From positions 1-37,824 of the forward strand of contig CAIYOB010000809.1 of assembly GCA_903927685.1 (NCBI GenBank): a DNA stretch of 37,824 nucleotides. The letters are read 5' to 3'. This stretch comes from an uncultured Planctomycetaceae bacterium (GTDB lineage: Bacteria; Planctomycetota; Planctomycetia; Pirellulales; Pirellulaceae). A program made the translations under genes and the position numbers. A model generated the notes under the pieces. The model had not been told where the DNA came from, did not search any database, and worked only from the letters and a program-made list of their open reading frames with translations. Shown here piece by piece: positions 7,171-14,299 of this stretch. How positions within the stretch are numbered: position 1 is the first letter of the stretch; each line of letters begins with the position of its first letter.

Positions 7171-8088
7171 CTACGATGTTGCCAGCATCCGCCGATAGGC
7201 CATTGCAAAATCTTCTTCGTCCGGTTCCAAGCCGGTAATTAGTACGCGGTGCCGCAGCGACTCGGCGAACACGTCCCGCGTGGACAGTTGGGCCGGCAAA
7301 CGGATCCGGCACGCGGCATCGCCCGTGCCTGCATCGACTTCGACGCCTTGCCGCCGCAAGCTGGCGAACAGGTCCGTGGCGTCGCCGCTGCACCGGATCC
7401 GAAAGCACTTGGCCGCCGCCTGCCGAAACTCCTCGATCCGTCCCATCCGTACGACCACGCCGCGATCCAGGATGACCGCCGACTGGCAGACCCGCTCGAT
7501 GTCCCCCAGCAGATGACTGGACAGGATCAGCGAGCGGTTAGGGCGCTGGGCCAGGGCTCGCAGTACGCCCAGCATGGCCGTGCGGCCCTCCGGATCGAGC
7601 CCCGCGGTGGGCTCGTCCAGCAATAGGACCTGCGGGTCATGGACCAACGCGGCCGCGAGCTTGAGCCGCTGCTTCATGCCCACGGAATATTGTTCCAAGT
7701 AGCGGTAGCGAGCCTCTTCCAGGCCCAGGTAGGAGAGCACTTCGTGCGCCCGCCGCCGCGACTGGAGCCGCGGCATGCCGCTGAGCTGGCCGGCCAAGGC
7801 AACGAACTCGACGCCCCGCAGGCCCGGCACAATCGCCCCGCGTTCCGGCATGTAGCCCACGCGGCCTCGCACGCGCACACCCGCGGCCCGGACATCCATC
7901 CCCAAGACCCGCGCCACCCCCTGCGTCGGGCGAATCAAGCCCAGGAGGATCTGCAGCAACGTCGACTTGCCGGCCCCGTTCTGCCCCACCAACCCAATCG
8001 CCCCCGCCTCGACCGACAAGGACACCTCGCGCAACGCGCGAACGCGCCCGTAATCGTGCGTCACAGCGATCAATTCAAACAGGGGCAT
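7171..8088 (-). CDS. ABC exporter ATP-binding protein (first ATPase of the cluster)
   Basis: A 305-residue ABC ATPase with Walker A GQNGAGKST (about residues 36-44), signature QYSVGMKQR, Walker B VLLLDEPTAGLDPEGR and switch histidine SSHLLGD. It is a paralogue of the ATPase at 5321-6256 and is followed after 3 bp by the permease. The open frame continues upstream into the SIS gene, but the ATG at 8088 matches where ABC domains start (MPLFELIAVTHDYG). No good Shine-Dalgarno precedes it. Instead a three-copy heptamer array lies 6-27 bases upstream. The C-terminal domain (after about residue 225) includes a CFRIRCSGDATDLFASL segment, usual for exporters with an accessory domain. Confidence 0.9.
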   Translation of the reverse strand: MPLFELIAVTHDYGRVRALREVSLSVEAGAIGLVGQNGAGKSTLLQILLGLIRPTQGVARVLGMDVRAAGVRVRGRVGYMPERGAIVPGLRGVEFVALAGQLSGMPRLQSRRRAHEVLSYLGLEEARYRYLEQYSVGMKQRLKLAAALVHDPQVLLLDEPTAGLDPEGRTAMLGVLRALAQRPNRSLILSSHLLGDIERVCQSAVILDRGVVVRMGRIEEFRQAAAKCFRIRCSGDATDLFASLRRQGVEVDAGTGDAACRIRLPAQLSTRDVFAESLRHRVLITGLEPDEEDFAMAYRRMLATS

Positions 8089-8094
8089 GAGGGA

Positions 8095-8115
8095 TTCGTA
8101 CTTCGTTCTTCGTTC
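8095..8115 (-). repeat. Three-copy heptamer array before an ABC ATPase start
   Basis: On the minus strand the sequence reads GAACGAA, GAACGAA, GTACGAA without gaps, ending 6 bases before the ATG at 8088. It fills the ribosome-binding region, where no normal Shine-Dalgarno is seen. A second, unrelated heptamer array precedes nadE at 14251-14299. Confidence 0.6.
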
Positions 8116-8122
8116 GCGGCCG

Positions 8123-9145
8123 TCACTGTCCGGTGAATTCGTTGCCGACTTTCCGGGCTCGCTCGGGTTTGTCCAGGTTGACTCCCAGACGCAGGCCGAC
8201 CTCGACCAGGATATTCCAGCCGGCGGCCATCTGGACATAACCGGACAAGTCGCCGGCGTCGGGGATCTGGATCGTCGGGAACCGGGTCGGACGGCTGGCG
8301 ACGGCGATCACCGTCATCCCGACGCCTTGGACCAGCACCTGTTCGAACTTCTCCTCCGAGCCCTCGTAGGGATCGAGCCAGATCACCACCTGGTCGCGCT
8401 GCATGACTTCTTCGATCCCGTGGGCCGCGTACGTGCCTTCCAGATAGTCGGCACTCTTGCGGGTGATTTCGTTCGTTTTCAGGGTCAGTTCTTCCGCCAC
8501 GCCTTCGTTCCGGCCCGCCCAGTAAACGATACTGGCTCCGGCGATTGCCTCCACGACGCGCGGGTCGATGGCGACCGTCAACGCCTGATCGAACTGCCGG
8601 CTCAGGTCACCCAATCGCGACGCCACTTGCGGCTGGCTGGCGGCCGCCTCGAGCAGTGCCCGATAGAACAGGGCCTGTTCGATCACGCTCTTGGTTGCCG
8701 CCACGGCGCCTTCTTCGCCGCAACTCAGGACATAGCCGCGGGTGGCCAGCGATTCCAGCTTGGAGTCCGCAAAGGCCGTCAGGCTGTACAGGTGCTGGTG
8801 CCCACGACCCTTGAGCTGCGTGAACAACTCGATCACCTCGCGGGTCCGGCCCGAGTTAGACAGCGCGAAGACGGCCCAGTCGGCGAGCGCGTACTCTTGG
8901 GCCTGCCGTCCGGCCTCGGTGTGCAGTTGCAGGTTCCAGCCGCGGCGGCGAGCGTGCGCCATCGCGTTCTTGGCCGGGAAGATCCGACTGGAGCCTTCGC
9001 CGGTCAACAGCAGTCGCCCCACGCCGGCGATGGCCCGGGCGGTGTCCAGGGCTTGCTGGGCGTCGAACCGTTCGACGATCGCCGGTGCTGCCAACATATC
9101 GCGGACCAAACCGAACTGGGTGTACTTGTCGCTATCGCGTCGCAT
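8123..9145 (-). CDS. SIS-domain sugar isomerase-like protein
   Basis: A 340-residue protein with two sugar-isomerase (SIS) domains, similar to the isomerase half of GlmS and to AgaS/FrlB-type phosphosugar isomerases or deaminases. The first domain has LLTGEGSSRIFPAKNA (about residues 45-60) and FALSNSGRTREV (about 92-104), the phosphosugar-binding Ser/Thr loop. The second begins at IVYWAGRNEGVAEELTLKTNEI, typical of the GlmS-like second domain. It lacks a glutaminase domain, so it should act on free or phosphorylated amino sugars rather than make glucosamine-6-phosphate from glutamine. The AAGGAG is about 11 bases before the ATG. It follows the GATase1-like gene by 22 bp, and a PIG-L deacetylase lies in the same run, which together suggest amino-sugar handling (inference). 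Confidence 0.85.
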   Translation of the reverse strand: MRRDSDKYTQFGLVRDMLAAPAIVERFDAQQALDTARAIAGVGRLLLTGEGSSRIFPAKNAMAHARRRGWNLQLHTEAGRQAQEYALADWAVFALSNSGRTREVIELFTQLKGRGHQHLYSLTAFADSKLESLATRGYVLSCGEEGAVAATKSVIEQALFYRALLEAAASQPQVASRLGDLSRQFDQALTVAIDPRVVEAIAGASIVYWAGRNEGVAEELTLKTNEITRKSADYLEGTYAAHGIEEVMQRDQVVIWLDPYEGSEEKFEQVLVQGVGMTVIAVASRPTRFPTIQIPDAGDLSGYVQMAAGWNILVEVGLRLGVNLDKPERARKVGNEFTGQ

Positions 9146-9167
9146 TCGTTCGCAAACTCCTTATCAA

Positions 9168-9926
9168 CTAACCGTCCAATTTTCCCGTCCACGCCAGCAA
9201 CTGCTGGAAGAACTGTGCGTATCGATCGCCCACCTCAATGGCCTCGGCACCGGGAGCCTGCGTCGCCACGCGGCCTTCACCCCAGTCGACCAGGCCCCCG
9301 ACCCAATGCGGGGCAACGTCGGTCGCCAACGCCGCCACACGGCCTTGACCGTGGGTCCCGACCACCAATAGCGGATCGCAACCGACGGGCTCGAAGCGGA
9401 AACCCGATCCGTCGCGACCGGCGCGAAACCGCTGTGTTTCCAGGATCAGCTGCGCGTCGCTCTTGGGCCGTACGCGGTTGAAGCCGCCGATGCACGGCGG
9501 GCGAGTATCCCATGGCAGCCCCTGGACGGCCGGGTGCTCCTGAACGCAACGCACCACAGCCGGCTGGTCGCAGTTGACGCGATCATCCGTGGGGCTGATC
9601 TCGACGGGCAGTGCCGCGGCAATCGCGGTCTGGTCCCAGTCGCCCCCGCAACCGTGGTAGGACTCCCAGCCGCCGATCATCAGCAGTCCCGCGCCGGCTT
9701 CGACCGCTTGGACCAGACGCTGTTGGAGCGGCAAGGACAGCCGGCCGGCAGGGTAATCGCTCACGATGTACAGCGAGCGGGGCCGGTCGAACAACTCCCG
9801 GCCGGCAGGCAGGTGGCTGGGCACATAGTCCAGCGCCCAGCCGGCGCGGTGAATCAGCCCGGCCAAATAGGCCGCAGCGCCCTGCAGGCTGGTATCGCCC
9901 AAGTAAAGGATCGCAACCATCGTCAT
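9168..9926 (-). CDS. Glutamine-amidotransferase-like protein (GATase1-like)
   Basis: A 252-residue protein resembling the putative glutamine amidotransferase family formerly called DUF1355. The start MVAILYLGDTSLQGAAAYL, the middle GAGLLMIGGWESYHGCGGDW (about residues 79-98) and the late VGTHGQGRVAALATDVAPHW are characteristic. The class I GATase nucleophile-elbow cysteine (GxCxG) is replaced here by GGWESYHG, so it may not hydrolyse glutamine. ATG codons at 9926 and 9920 are both possible; 9926 has a GAAGAG upstream and is chosen. It sits 22 bp before the SIS-domain gene and is probably co-transcribed with it. The biological role of this family is not established as far as I know. Confidence 0.7.
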   Translation of the reverse strand: MTMVAILYLGDTSLQGAAAYLAGLIHRAGWALDYVPSHLPAGRELFDRPRSLYIVSDYPAGRLSLPLQQRLVQAVEAGAGLLMIGGWESYHGCGGDWDQTAIAAALPVEISPTDDRVNCDQPAVVRCVQEHPAVQGLPWDTRPPCIGGFNRVRPKSDAQLILETQRFRAGRDGSGFRFEPVGCDPLLVVGTHGQGRVAALATDVAPHWVGGLVDWGEGRVATQAPGAEAIEVGDRYAQFFQQLLAWTGKLDG

Positions 9927-10026
9927 AGGGATTCTCTTCGGTGCGAGGGGAACGGGGGCAGCTGCAGGGAGGCTGTGTGTCCGCAACCGGCACTCCGACG
10001 CACTGCGCCACGACGGCGGGCCCGGA

Positions 10027-10461
10027 CTACTGGCCCAGGCGAGTTCGCAGGGCGGCGTTGAGGCGATGCACTTGCGTCTCCAGCTCAGCCAGCAAGCGGG
10101 GAGCCGTCGCATAGGCGGCCTCGACTCGCGAAGGAGACAGCACCGCGGGGTCCTTCTTGCCCTGCTTGACGGCCTTCTGGTCAGCCCCAAGCTCCTTGAA
10201 CAGGGCCTCCAGCTCTTGTGCCACGAGCATGGCTGGCGTGGGGCCAAAGATCTTCGCGGCCCCTTTGAGGCGATGGGCCAGGAGGTTCAGGTTGGCATAG
10301 TCGTGGTCCTGCATCGCGCGCTGAATGCCGGCCAGACTGGCCGTGGCTTCGTCGAAGAAAATATTGATCAGGTCGACCAACAGCGATTCGTCGCCACCCA
10401 CGCCTTCCAGCGCCGCGGCCCAGTCGATCACCAACTCCGAGCTTGTCTGTTGTTTCGTCAT
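10027..10461 (-). CDS. Stand-alone histidine phosphotransfer (HPt) protein
   Basis: A 144-residue helical protein with the HPt signature AHRLKGAAKIFG near residues 62-73; H63 is the expected phospho-acceptor (HxxKGxxxxFG pattern). The segment before it, DESLLVDLINIFFDEATASLAGIQRAM, matches the first helices of HPt bundles. There is no kinase or receiver domain in the same chain, so it must serve separate phosphorelay partners that are not adjacent. The ATG at 10461 overlaps the PIG-L deacetylase stop by 4 bp and is preferred over a GTG two codons upstream. Such coupling of a signalling protein to a deacetylase gene is unusual. A receiver-like protein at 27968-28342 lacks its Asp, so it is not an obvious partner. 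Confidence 0.88.
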   Translation of the reverse strand: MTKQQTSSELVIDWAAALEGVGGDESLLVDLINIFFDEATASLAGIQRAMQDHDYANLNLLAHRLKGAAKIFGPTPAMLVAQELEALFKELGADQKAVKQGKKDPAVLSPSRVEAAYATAPRLLAELETQVHRLNAALRTRLGQ

Positions 10462-11315
10462 CGGCACTCTCCCTCGTCAGGCAGGAAGGGAAATAGTCGT
10501 TGTTTCAGCTCCGGGGTCAGCGCGGCCCCATATTCGCAGGTCTCGAAGGCTTCGATGTAGCGGATCTCTTGCCCTCGAGCCGGCCCGTAGGTGGCGGTAA
10601 TTCGCTCCGTATACCGCTCGGCCAGCGGTTCGACCAGGGCCAGATACCAGCCGCGAAGCCACCGCCGCTGGGCCTCCGGTTCCGCGGGGACGTTCGCCAG
10701 CTCACCCCGATTATACGGCAACCAGTCGAAGAATTGCGAGCGGTGGCAGGCCAACATCTCGACGACCAGCTCCAGGACGGGTTCGATATCCACCACCACC
10801 GACGGCGAGAACGGATACGGCCGCTGGAATTCGTCGGATAGATACATGATCACGGGCATCCGGCTCAAGGCCGGCGAGTCCGGGGCGATCGCCGGAACTG
10901 TCAACAAATACGAGGCATCCGCCACCAGCAGCGATGTGATCCGATGATCGGGATGATAGTCGTTTGGGCGATGGGTCAGGACCAGATCCGGATCGTAGCC
11001 GCGGATCAGCCGGATCAGCTCGCTACGGGCTGCGAGCGTCGGCTGCAACTCCCCGTCGACGTGGTCTAGCACGCGATAGTCGAGCCCCAAAACGCGCCCC
11101 GAGGCCGCCGCCTCGTTGCGTCGTTCGGCTGCCAACTCGGGGCCGTACCGCGTCTGATGGCCCGATTGGCCGTTGGTCACACTGACGAAACAAACGTCGT
11201 GGCCGGCCCGCCGATACAATGCGGCCAGCCCGCCGGCTTTGTATTCGCAATCGTCCGGGTGGGCGCCGATCACCAGCAAACGCAATGGTCGGTCGAGGCG
11301 AGTGGTCATGGTCAT
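10458..11315 (-). CDS. PIG-L family N-acetylglucosamine-type deacetylase
   Basis: A 285-residue zinc-dependent deacetylase of the PIG-L/LmbE superfamily. The metal and catalytic motif GAHPDD is at residues 18-22 (H19, D21, D22), and the second metal-binding motif NDYHPDH is at 118-124 (H121, H124). The R-x-x-E-A segment after residue 64 (ERRNEAAASGRVLGL) is typical. Family members remove acetyl groups from GlcNAc linked to inositol, malate or other acceptors. BshB-type and MshB-type members make low-molecular-weight thiols, but no bshA or bshC is visible here. It is preceded by kbl (31-bp gap) and its stop overlaps the HPt gene by 4 bp. The substrate is therefore open; the superfamily call is firm. 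Confidence 0.9.
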   Translation of the reverse strand: MTMTTRLDRPLRLLVIGAHPDDCEYKAGGLAALYRRAGHDVCFVSVTNGQSGHQTRYGPELAAERRNEAAASGRVLGLDYRVLDHVDGELQPTLAARSELIRLIRGYDPDLVLTHRPNDYHPDHRITSLLVADASYLLTVPAIAPDSPALSRMPVIMYLSDEFQRPYPFSPSVVVDIEPVLELVVEMLACHRSQFFDWLPYNRGELANVPAEPEAQRRWLRGWYLALVEPLAERYTERITATYGPARGQEIRYIEAFETCEYGAALTPELKQRLFPFLPDEGECR

Positions 11316-11346
11316 CCTGGGATCACGAGGCGATAGTCAGGACAGC

Positions 11347-12534
11347 TCAGGCTAATCCTACTTCTTGTTTCACCCGGGCAAAAGCCCGCATGGCGAATTC
11401 CAGATCTTCTCGGGTATGCGCAGCCGAGATCTGGGTGCGAATGCGAGCCTTGCCTTGCGGCACTACGGGATACGAAAAGCCGATGACATAGACGCCTTGA
11501 GCCAGCATGGCATCCGCCATCCTCGCGGCCAGCGCGGCGTCTCCCAGCATGATTGGCACGATGGGGTGCTCGCCGGGCAGAATCTGGAATCCTGAACGGG
11601 CCATTCCCTCGCGAAAGAACCGCGTGCTCTGTTCCAGGCGATCCCGCAGCTCTGTCGACTCCAACAACAGTTCCAGGGCCCGGATCGACCCAGCCGCAAT
11701 CGGCGGCGCCAATGTGTTGGAGAACAGGTACGGCCGGGAACGTTGGCGCAGATACTGAATGATTTCGCGGCGGCCGCTCGTATAGCCGCCACTGGCTCCG
11801 CCAAGTGCCTTGCCCAGCGTTCCGGTCAGGATGTCGATCCGCCCCATGACATCGTGGTGCTCGTGCGTCCCGCGGCCGCGCCGGCCCATGAACCCGACGG
11901 CGTGCGAGTCGTCCACCATCACCAGCGCCTGGTAGCGGTCCGCCAGTTCGCAGATGTCCGGCAAACGGGCGATATAGCCATCCATCGAGAACACGCCGTC
12001 GGTGGCGATCAGTCGGAAACGGGCCCCGGCGGCTTCCCGGAGTTTCGCTTCCAAGTCCGCCATGTCGCTGTTCTTGTAGCGATACCGGACGGCCTTGCAC
12101 AACCGCACGCCGTCGATGATGCTCGCATGGTTCAACTCGTCCGAAATCACGGCGTCCTCGGGACCGAGCAGCGTTTCGAACAAGCCGCCGTTCGCGTCAA
12201 AACACGAACTGTACAAAATCGTGTCTTCGGTGCCCAGGAACTCGCTCAGTTTCTGCTCGAGTTGCTTGTGGACTCCCTGCGTCCCGCAGATGAACCGGAC
12301 CGAGGCCATTCCGTAACCCCACTGATCGAGAGCGGCTCGAGCGGCCTCGATCACGGCCGGATGCTGGGCCAGCCCGAGATAGTTGTTGGCGCACATATTC
12401 AAAACCGAGTGGCCGCCTGCGACGTGGATATGGGCGTTCTGCGGAGTGACGATAATCCGTTCGGCCTTATCCAGTCCGTTGGCCCGAATCTGGGCCAATT
12501 GGTCCGTCAGATGTTGCTGCAATGCTCCGTACAT
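11347..12534 (-). CDS. kbl: Glycine C-acetyltransferase (2-amino-3-ketobutyrate CoA ligase)
   Basis: A 395-residue PLP-dependent alpha-oxoamine synthase, about the same length as E. coli Kbl (398). It converts 2-amino-3-ketobutyrate plus CoA to glycine and acetyl-CoA in threonine breakdown. Visible motifs are [10 protein letters not shown] (about 50-59), [13 protein letters not shown] (81-93), the PLP-ring stacking [29 protein letters not shown] (208-226), the PLP lysine K242 in [13 protein letters not shown], and [14 protein letters not shown] near the end. GTHEHHD (222-228) favours Kbl over BioF, which has GHH in other contexts. No threonine dehydrogenase gene (tdh) is adjacent, although the two are paired in many bacteria. 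It heads the minus-strand run that includes the PIG-L deacetylase. A Shine-Dalgarno-like AGGAAGGGA precedes the ATG. Confidence 0.93.
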   Translation of the reverse strand: MYGALQQHLTDQLAQIRANGLDKAERIIVTPQNAHIHVAGGHSVLNMCANNYLGLAQHPAVIEAARAALDQWGYGMASVRFICGTQGVHKQLEQKLSEFLGTEDTILYSSCFDANGGLFETLLGPEDAVISDELNHASIIDGVRLCKAVRYRYKNSDMADLEAKLREAAGARFRLIATDGVFSMDGYIARLPDICELADRYQALVMVDDSHAVGFMGRRGRGTHEHHDVMGRIDILTGTLGKALGGASGGYTSGRREIIQYLRQRSRPYLFSNTLAPPIAAGSIRALELLLESTELRDRLEQSTRFFREGMARSGFQILPGEHPIVPIMLGDAALAARMADAMLAQGVYVIGFSYPVVPQGKARIRTQISAAHTREDLEFAMRAFARVKQEVGLA

Positions 12535-12716
12535 TTGGCAAAGTCCCTTCCTAAAGGGTGGTCAAACAGGGTCCCGGCGCTGCCTGTCCCGCCTGAACAT
12601 CCCCTGTGCGGGTCACGGATTGCGCCCGGCACTGAATTGTAAGCTGCTTCCTAGTAAAGGGTTATCGCCGAACCCCAGCCCTTTTTCCGGTGCGATTCAA
12701 GATCGATGCTCAGGAC

Positions 12717-12745
12717 TCGACACGGTCCCGCGGCTCGACTACAAT
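12717..12745 (+). promoter_or_regulatory. Predicted sigma-70 promoter of rplU
   Basis: TCGACA (12717-12722; one mismatch to TTGACA) and TACAAT (12740-12745; one mismatch to TATAAT) are separated by exactly 17 bp. The start of transcription would be near 12752, giving a leader of about 60 nt before rplU. This is the cleanest promoter in the window. Confidence 0.7.
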
Positions 12746-12813
12746 TTCGCGTTTCCGGCAAGACGGCCGAAGTGTCAGAAGATAGCACCCACAGACGATT
12801 TGTAGGATTGGGC

Positions 12814-13128
12814 ATGTACGCGATTATTGCAGACGGCGGACAACAGTACAAAGTGGAAGAAGGCCAGGAACTGGAGATCAACTATCGCGAGGTTCCCCCC
12901 GGCGAGCGGGTGACCTTCGACAAGGTCCTGGCCGTGTCGTCCGACGCTGGCCTGAAACTGGGGCAGCCTAGCGTCGCGGGTGCGACAGTCACGGCCGAAG
13001 TCGTCGGTCCTTCGATGGGCGAAAAGGTCTACATCCAGAAATACCGCCGCCGCAAGAACTCGCGCCGCCGTACCGGCCATCGCCAGATCTTCACGACCGT
13101 CCTGATCAAGCAAATCGCGGCCGGCTAG
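12814..13128 (+). CDS. rplU: 50S ribosomal protein L21
   Basis: A 104-residue protein with the standard L21 pattern: MYAIIADGGQQYKVEEGQ at the N-terminus, GERVTFDKVLAVSS near residue 30, and the conserved RNA-binding C-terminus with YIQKYRRRKNSRRRTGHRQ (residues 73-91). L21 binds 23S rRNA in the large subunit. The start at 12814 is fixed by homology, with AGGA about 7-10 bases upstream; the frame continues upstream but is non-coding. In most bacteria rplU is followed directly by rpmA (L27). Here the next gene is a convergent riboflavin synthase, so L27 must be elsewhere. The promoter at 12717-12745 should drive it. Confidence 0.97.
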   Translation: MYAIIADGGQQYKVEEGQELEINYREVPPGERVTFDKVLAVSSDAGLKLGQPSVAGATVTAEVVGPSMGEKVYIQKYRRRKNSRRRTGHRQIFTTVLIKQIAAG

Positions 13129-13180
13129 TCCGACGCCACGACGGAAGGTAATCGTCCGGGTGCCTGAGGTCGAGGGGTGC

Positions 13181-13207
13181 CTGGGGGCGAGCGCAGCGAG
13201 CCCCCAG
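13181..13207. terminator. Strong GC hairpin after rplU
   Basis: CTGGGGGC and GCCCCCAG form a perfect 8-bp stem around an 11-nt loop, 52 bp after the rplU stop and between convergent genes. There is no T-run on either side, so intrinsic termination is uncertain. It may instead be a dispersed intergenic repeat. Confidence 0.45.
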
Positions 13208-13339
13208 TTCCAGACCCATGAACCCACCACACATTCCGTGCTCGTTTGACACGAATGTCGCGACTTGACCAGCAGTCCACCCTCCCACTTGCGGGAGGGG
13301 CGGATGCGGTAGCGGCCGGGGAAGGCCGCACCTTCCTCG

Positions 13340-13951
13340 TCATTTCCCCGCCTGTGCGAAATACCCGCTGGCCAGCTGTTTCTCGACGTACTTGGCCAGC
13401 ACGTCGGTCTCCAGATTAACCGGGTCTCCCGGTTGCAGGTTCCCCAAGGTCGTGATCTGCAGCGTGTGGGGGATCAAGGCCACGCTGAATCGCTCGTCCT
13501 CGACGGCGACCAGCGTCAGACTGATCCCGTCCACGGCCACCGAGCCTTTGCTGGCCATCTGCCGCGTCAGCCGCTCGGGCATGCGGAACCAGAACGTCGA
13601 CCAGTCCTTCTCGTCCTGCCGCACGTCCAGCCTGCCGACCGCGTCGATGTGGCCCGTGACAAAGTGGCCGCCCAGTTCTCCGCCCACCTTCAGCGACCGC
13701 TCCAGGTTGACTCGACTGCCTTCCTTCAGCCGCCCCAGGTTGGTCCGGCTGAGCGTCTCGGCGCCGGCATCGAAGCCGAACGAGGTCTCGTCCACTTGGA
13801 CTACGGTCAGACAGCAGCCATTCACGGAAATGCTGTCTCCGATCTTCGTGTCGCGGGCGATCTCCGGCGACTCGATCACCAGCCGTACCCCCGGCGGATC
13901 CGAAATCAACTGCCGCACCGTCCCCATCCGTTCCACAATTCCACTGAACAT
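13340..13951 (-). CDS. ribE: Riboflavin synthase, alpha subunit
   Basis: A 203-residue enzyme that dismutates two molecules of 6,7-dimethyl-8-ribityllumazine into riboflavin and a pyrimidinedione. It shows the two tandem lumazine-binding barrels. The first starts MFSGIVERMGTV and contains GDSISVNGCCLTVV (about residues 38-51) and the ETLSRTNLG segment. The second starts GGHFVTGHIDAVG (94-106) and has GSVAVDGISLTLV. Length is normal. An AAAGGGG precedes the ATG at 13951. No other rib gene is in the window and no FMN riboswitch is evident upstream. The gene is convergent with rplU and divergent from nadE. Confidence 0.95.
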   Translation of the reverse strand: MFSGIVERMGTVRQLISDPPGVRLVIESPEIARDTKIGDSISVNGCCLTVVQVDETSFGFDAGAETLSRTNLGRLKEGSRVNLERSLKVGGELGGHFVTGHIDAVGRLDVRQDEKDWSTFWFRMPERLTRQMASKGSVAVDGISLTLVAVEDERFSVALIPHTLQITTLGNLQPGDPVNLETDVLAKYVEKQLASGYFAQAGK

Positions 13952-14109
13952 CCGCGGTTTTCCCCTTTCTTGTCAGAATTCCGTATAATGCGAATGCGAC
14001 CGGCGATGTCAAGCCCTGAACGCGGGGCGACGGTTGCAAACGGTGCGGGAAGCCGCACCGTCGTGCCCGGATTGGCGCTGTGCCCGGTCTCCTGACCGAG
14101 CCACTTCGT

Positions 14110-14150
14110 CCGACCGCAGATCTCCCGATTCGCTGAAGACCTGCGGTTGG
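14110..14150. repeat. Imperfect palindrome, copy 2 of a dispersed intergenic repeat
   Basis: The left arm CCGACCGCAGATCTCC (14110-14125) pairs with the right arm GAAGACCTGCGGTTGG (14135-14150) with few mismatches. As with the copy at 2044-2100, it is preceded by GGTCTCC then TGACCG and contains CCGACCGC followed by TCTCCCG. The two copies have diverged, but the order of words is the same. Confidence 0.6.
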
Positions 14151-14250
14151 AGGCCAGGGCGAGGTCGGAGACCCGCGCCCAGCGCGGTGGCGGAGACGGA
14201 GCGCTTGCCCAGCCAAGTGGACCTGTCGGCTGCCCAGTTCCGACGGCCTC

Positions 14251-14299
14251 CTGACCACTGACCACTGCCGACTGACCAATGACTATTGACCGATGACCA
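14251..14299 (+). repeat. Seven-copy heptamer array abutting the nadE start codon
   Basis: Seven units in strict 7-bp register: CTGACCA, CTGACCA, CTGCCGA, CTGACCA, ATGACTA, TTGACCG, ATGACCA. The nadE ATG is the first base of the next unit (ATGAAAC). No Shine-Dalgarno is present. It resembles the short tandem heptamer repeats known from cyanobacterial genomes. Confidence 0.8.

Larger units (their letters stand above)
13952..14299. other. 348-bp intergenic region between divergent ribE and nadE
   Basis: It holds copy 2 of the palindromic repeat (14110-14150) in its middle and a heptamer array (14251-14299) running into the nadE start. I see no coding region. Promoters for both genes must lie here, but I cannot place them with confidence. 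Confidence 0.6.

Noticed and set aside
6257..7408. Extension of the ABC ATPase frame upstream to 7408 as one long protein
   Set aside because: The added part is Arg/Pro-rich antisense-like sequence lying over the permease in another frame; the permease has clear membrane segments.
12535..12813. Small plus-strand gene upstream of rplU in the same frame
   Set aside because: The predicted promoter at 12717-12745 lies inside it, there is no ribosome site, and L21 homologues start at 12814.
13952..14299. FMN riboswitch upstream of riboflavin synthase
   Set aside because: The conserved RFN element sequences are not present in the leader on the minus strand.
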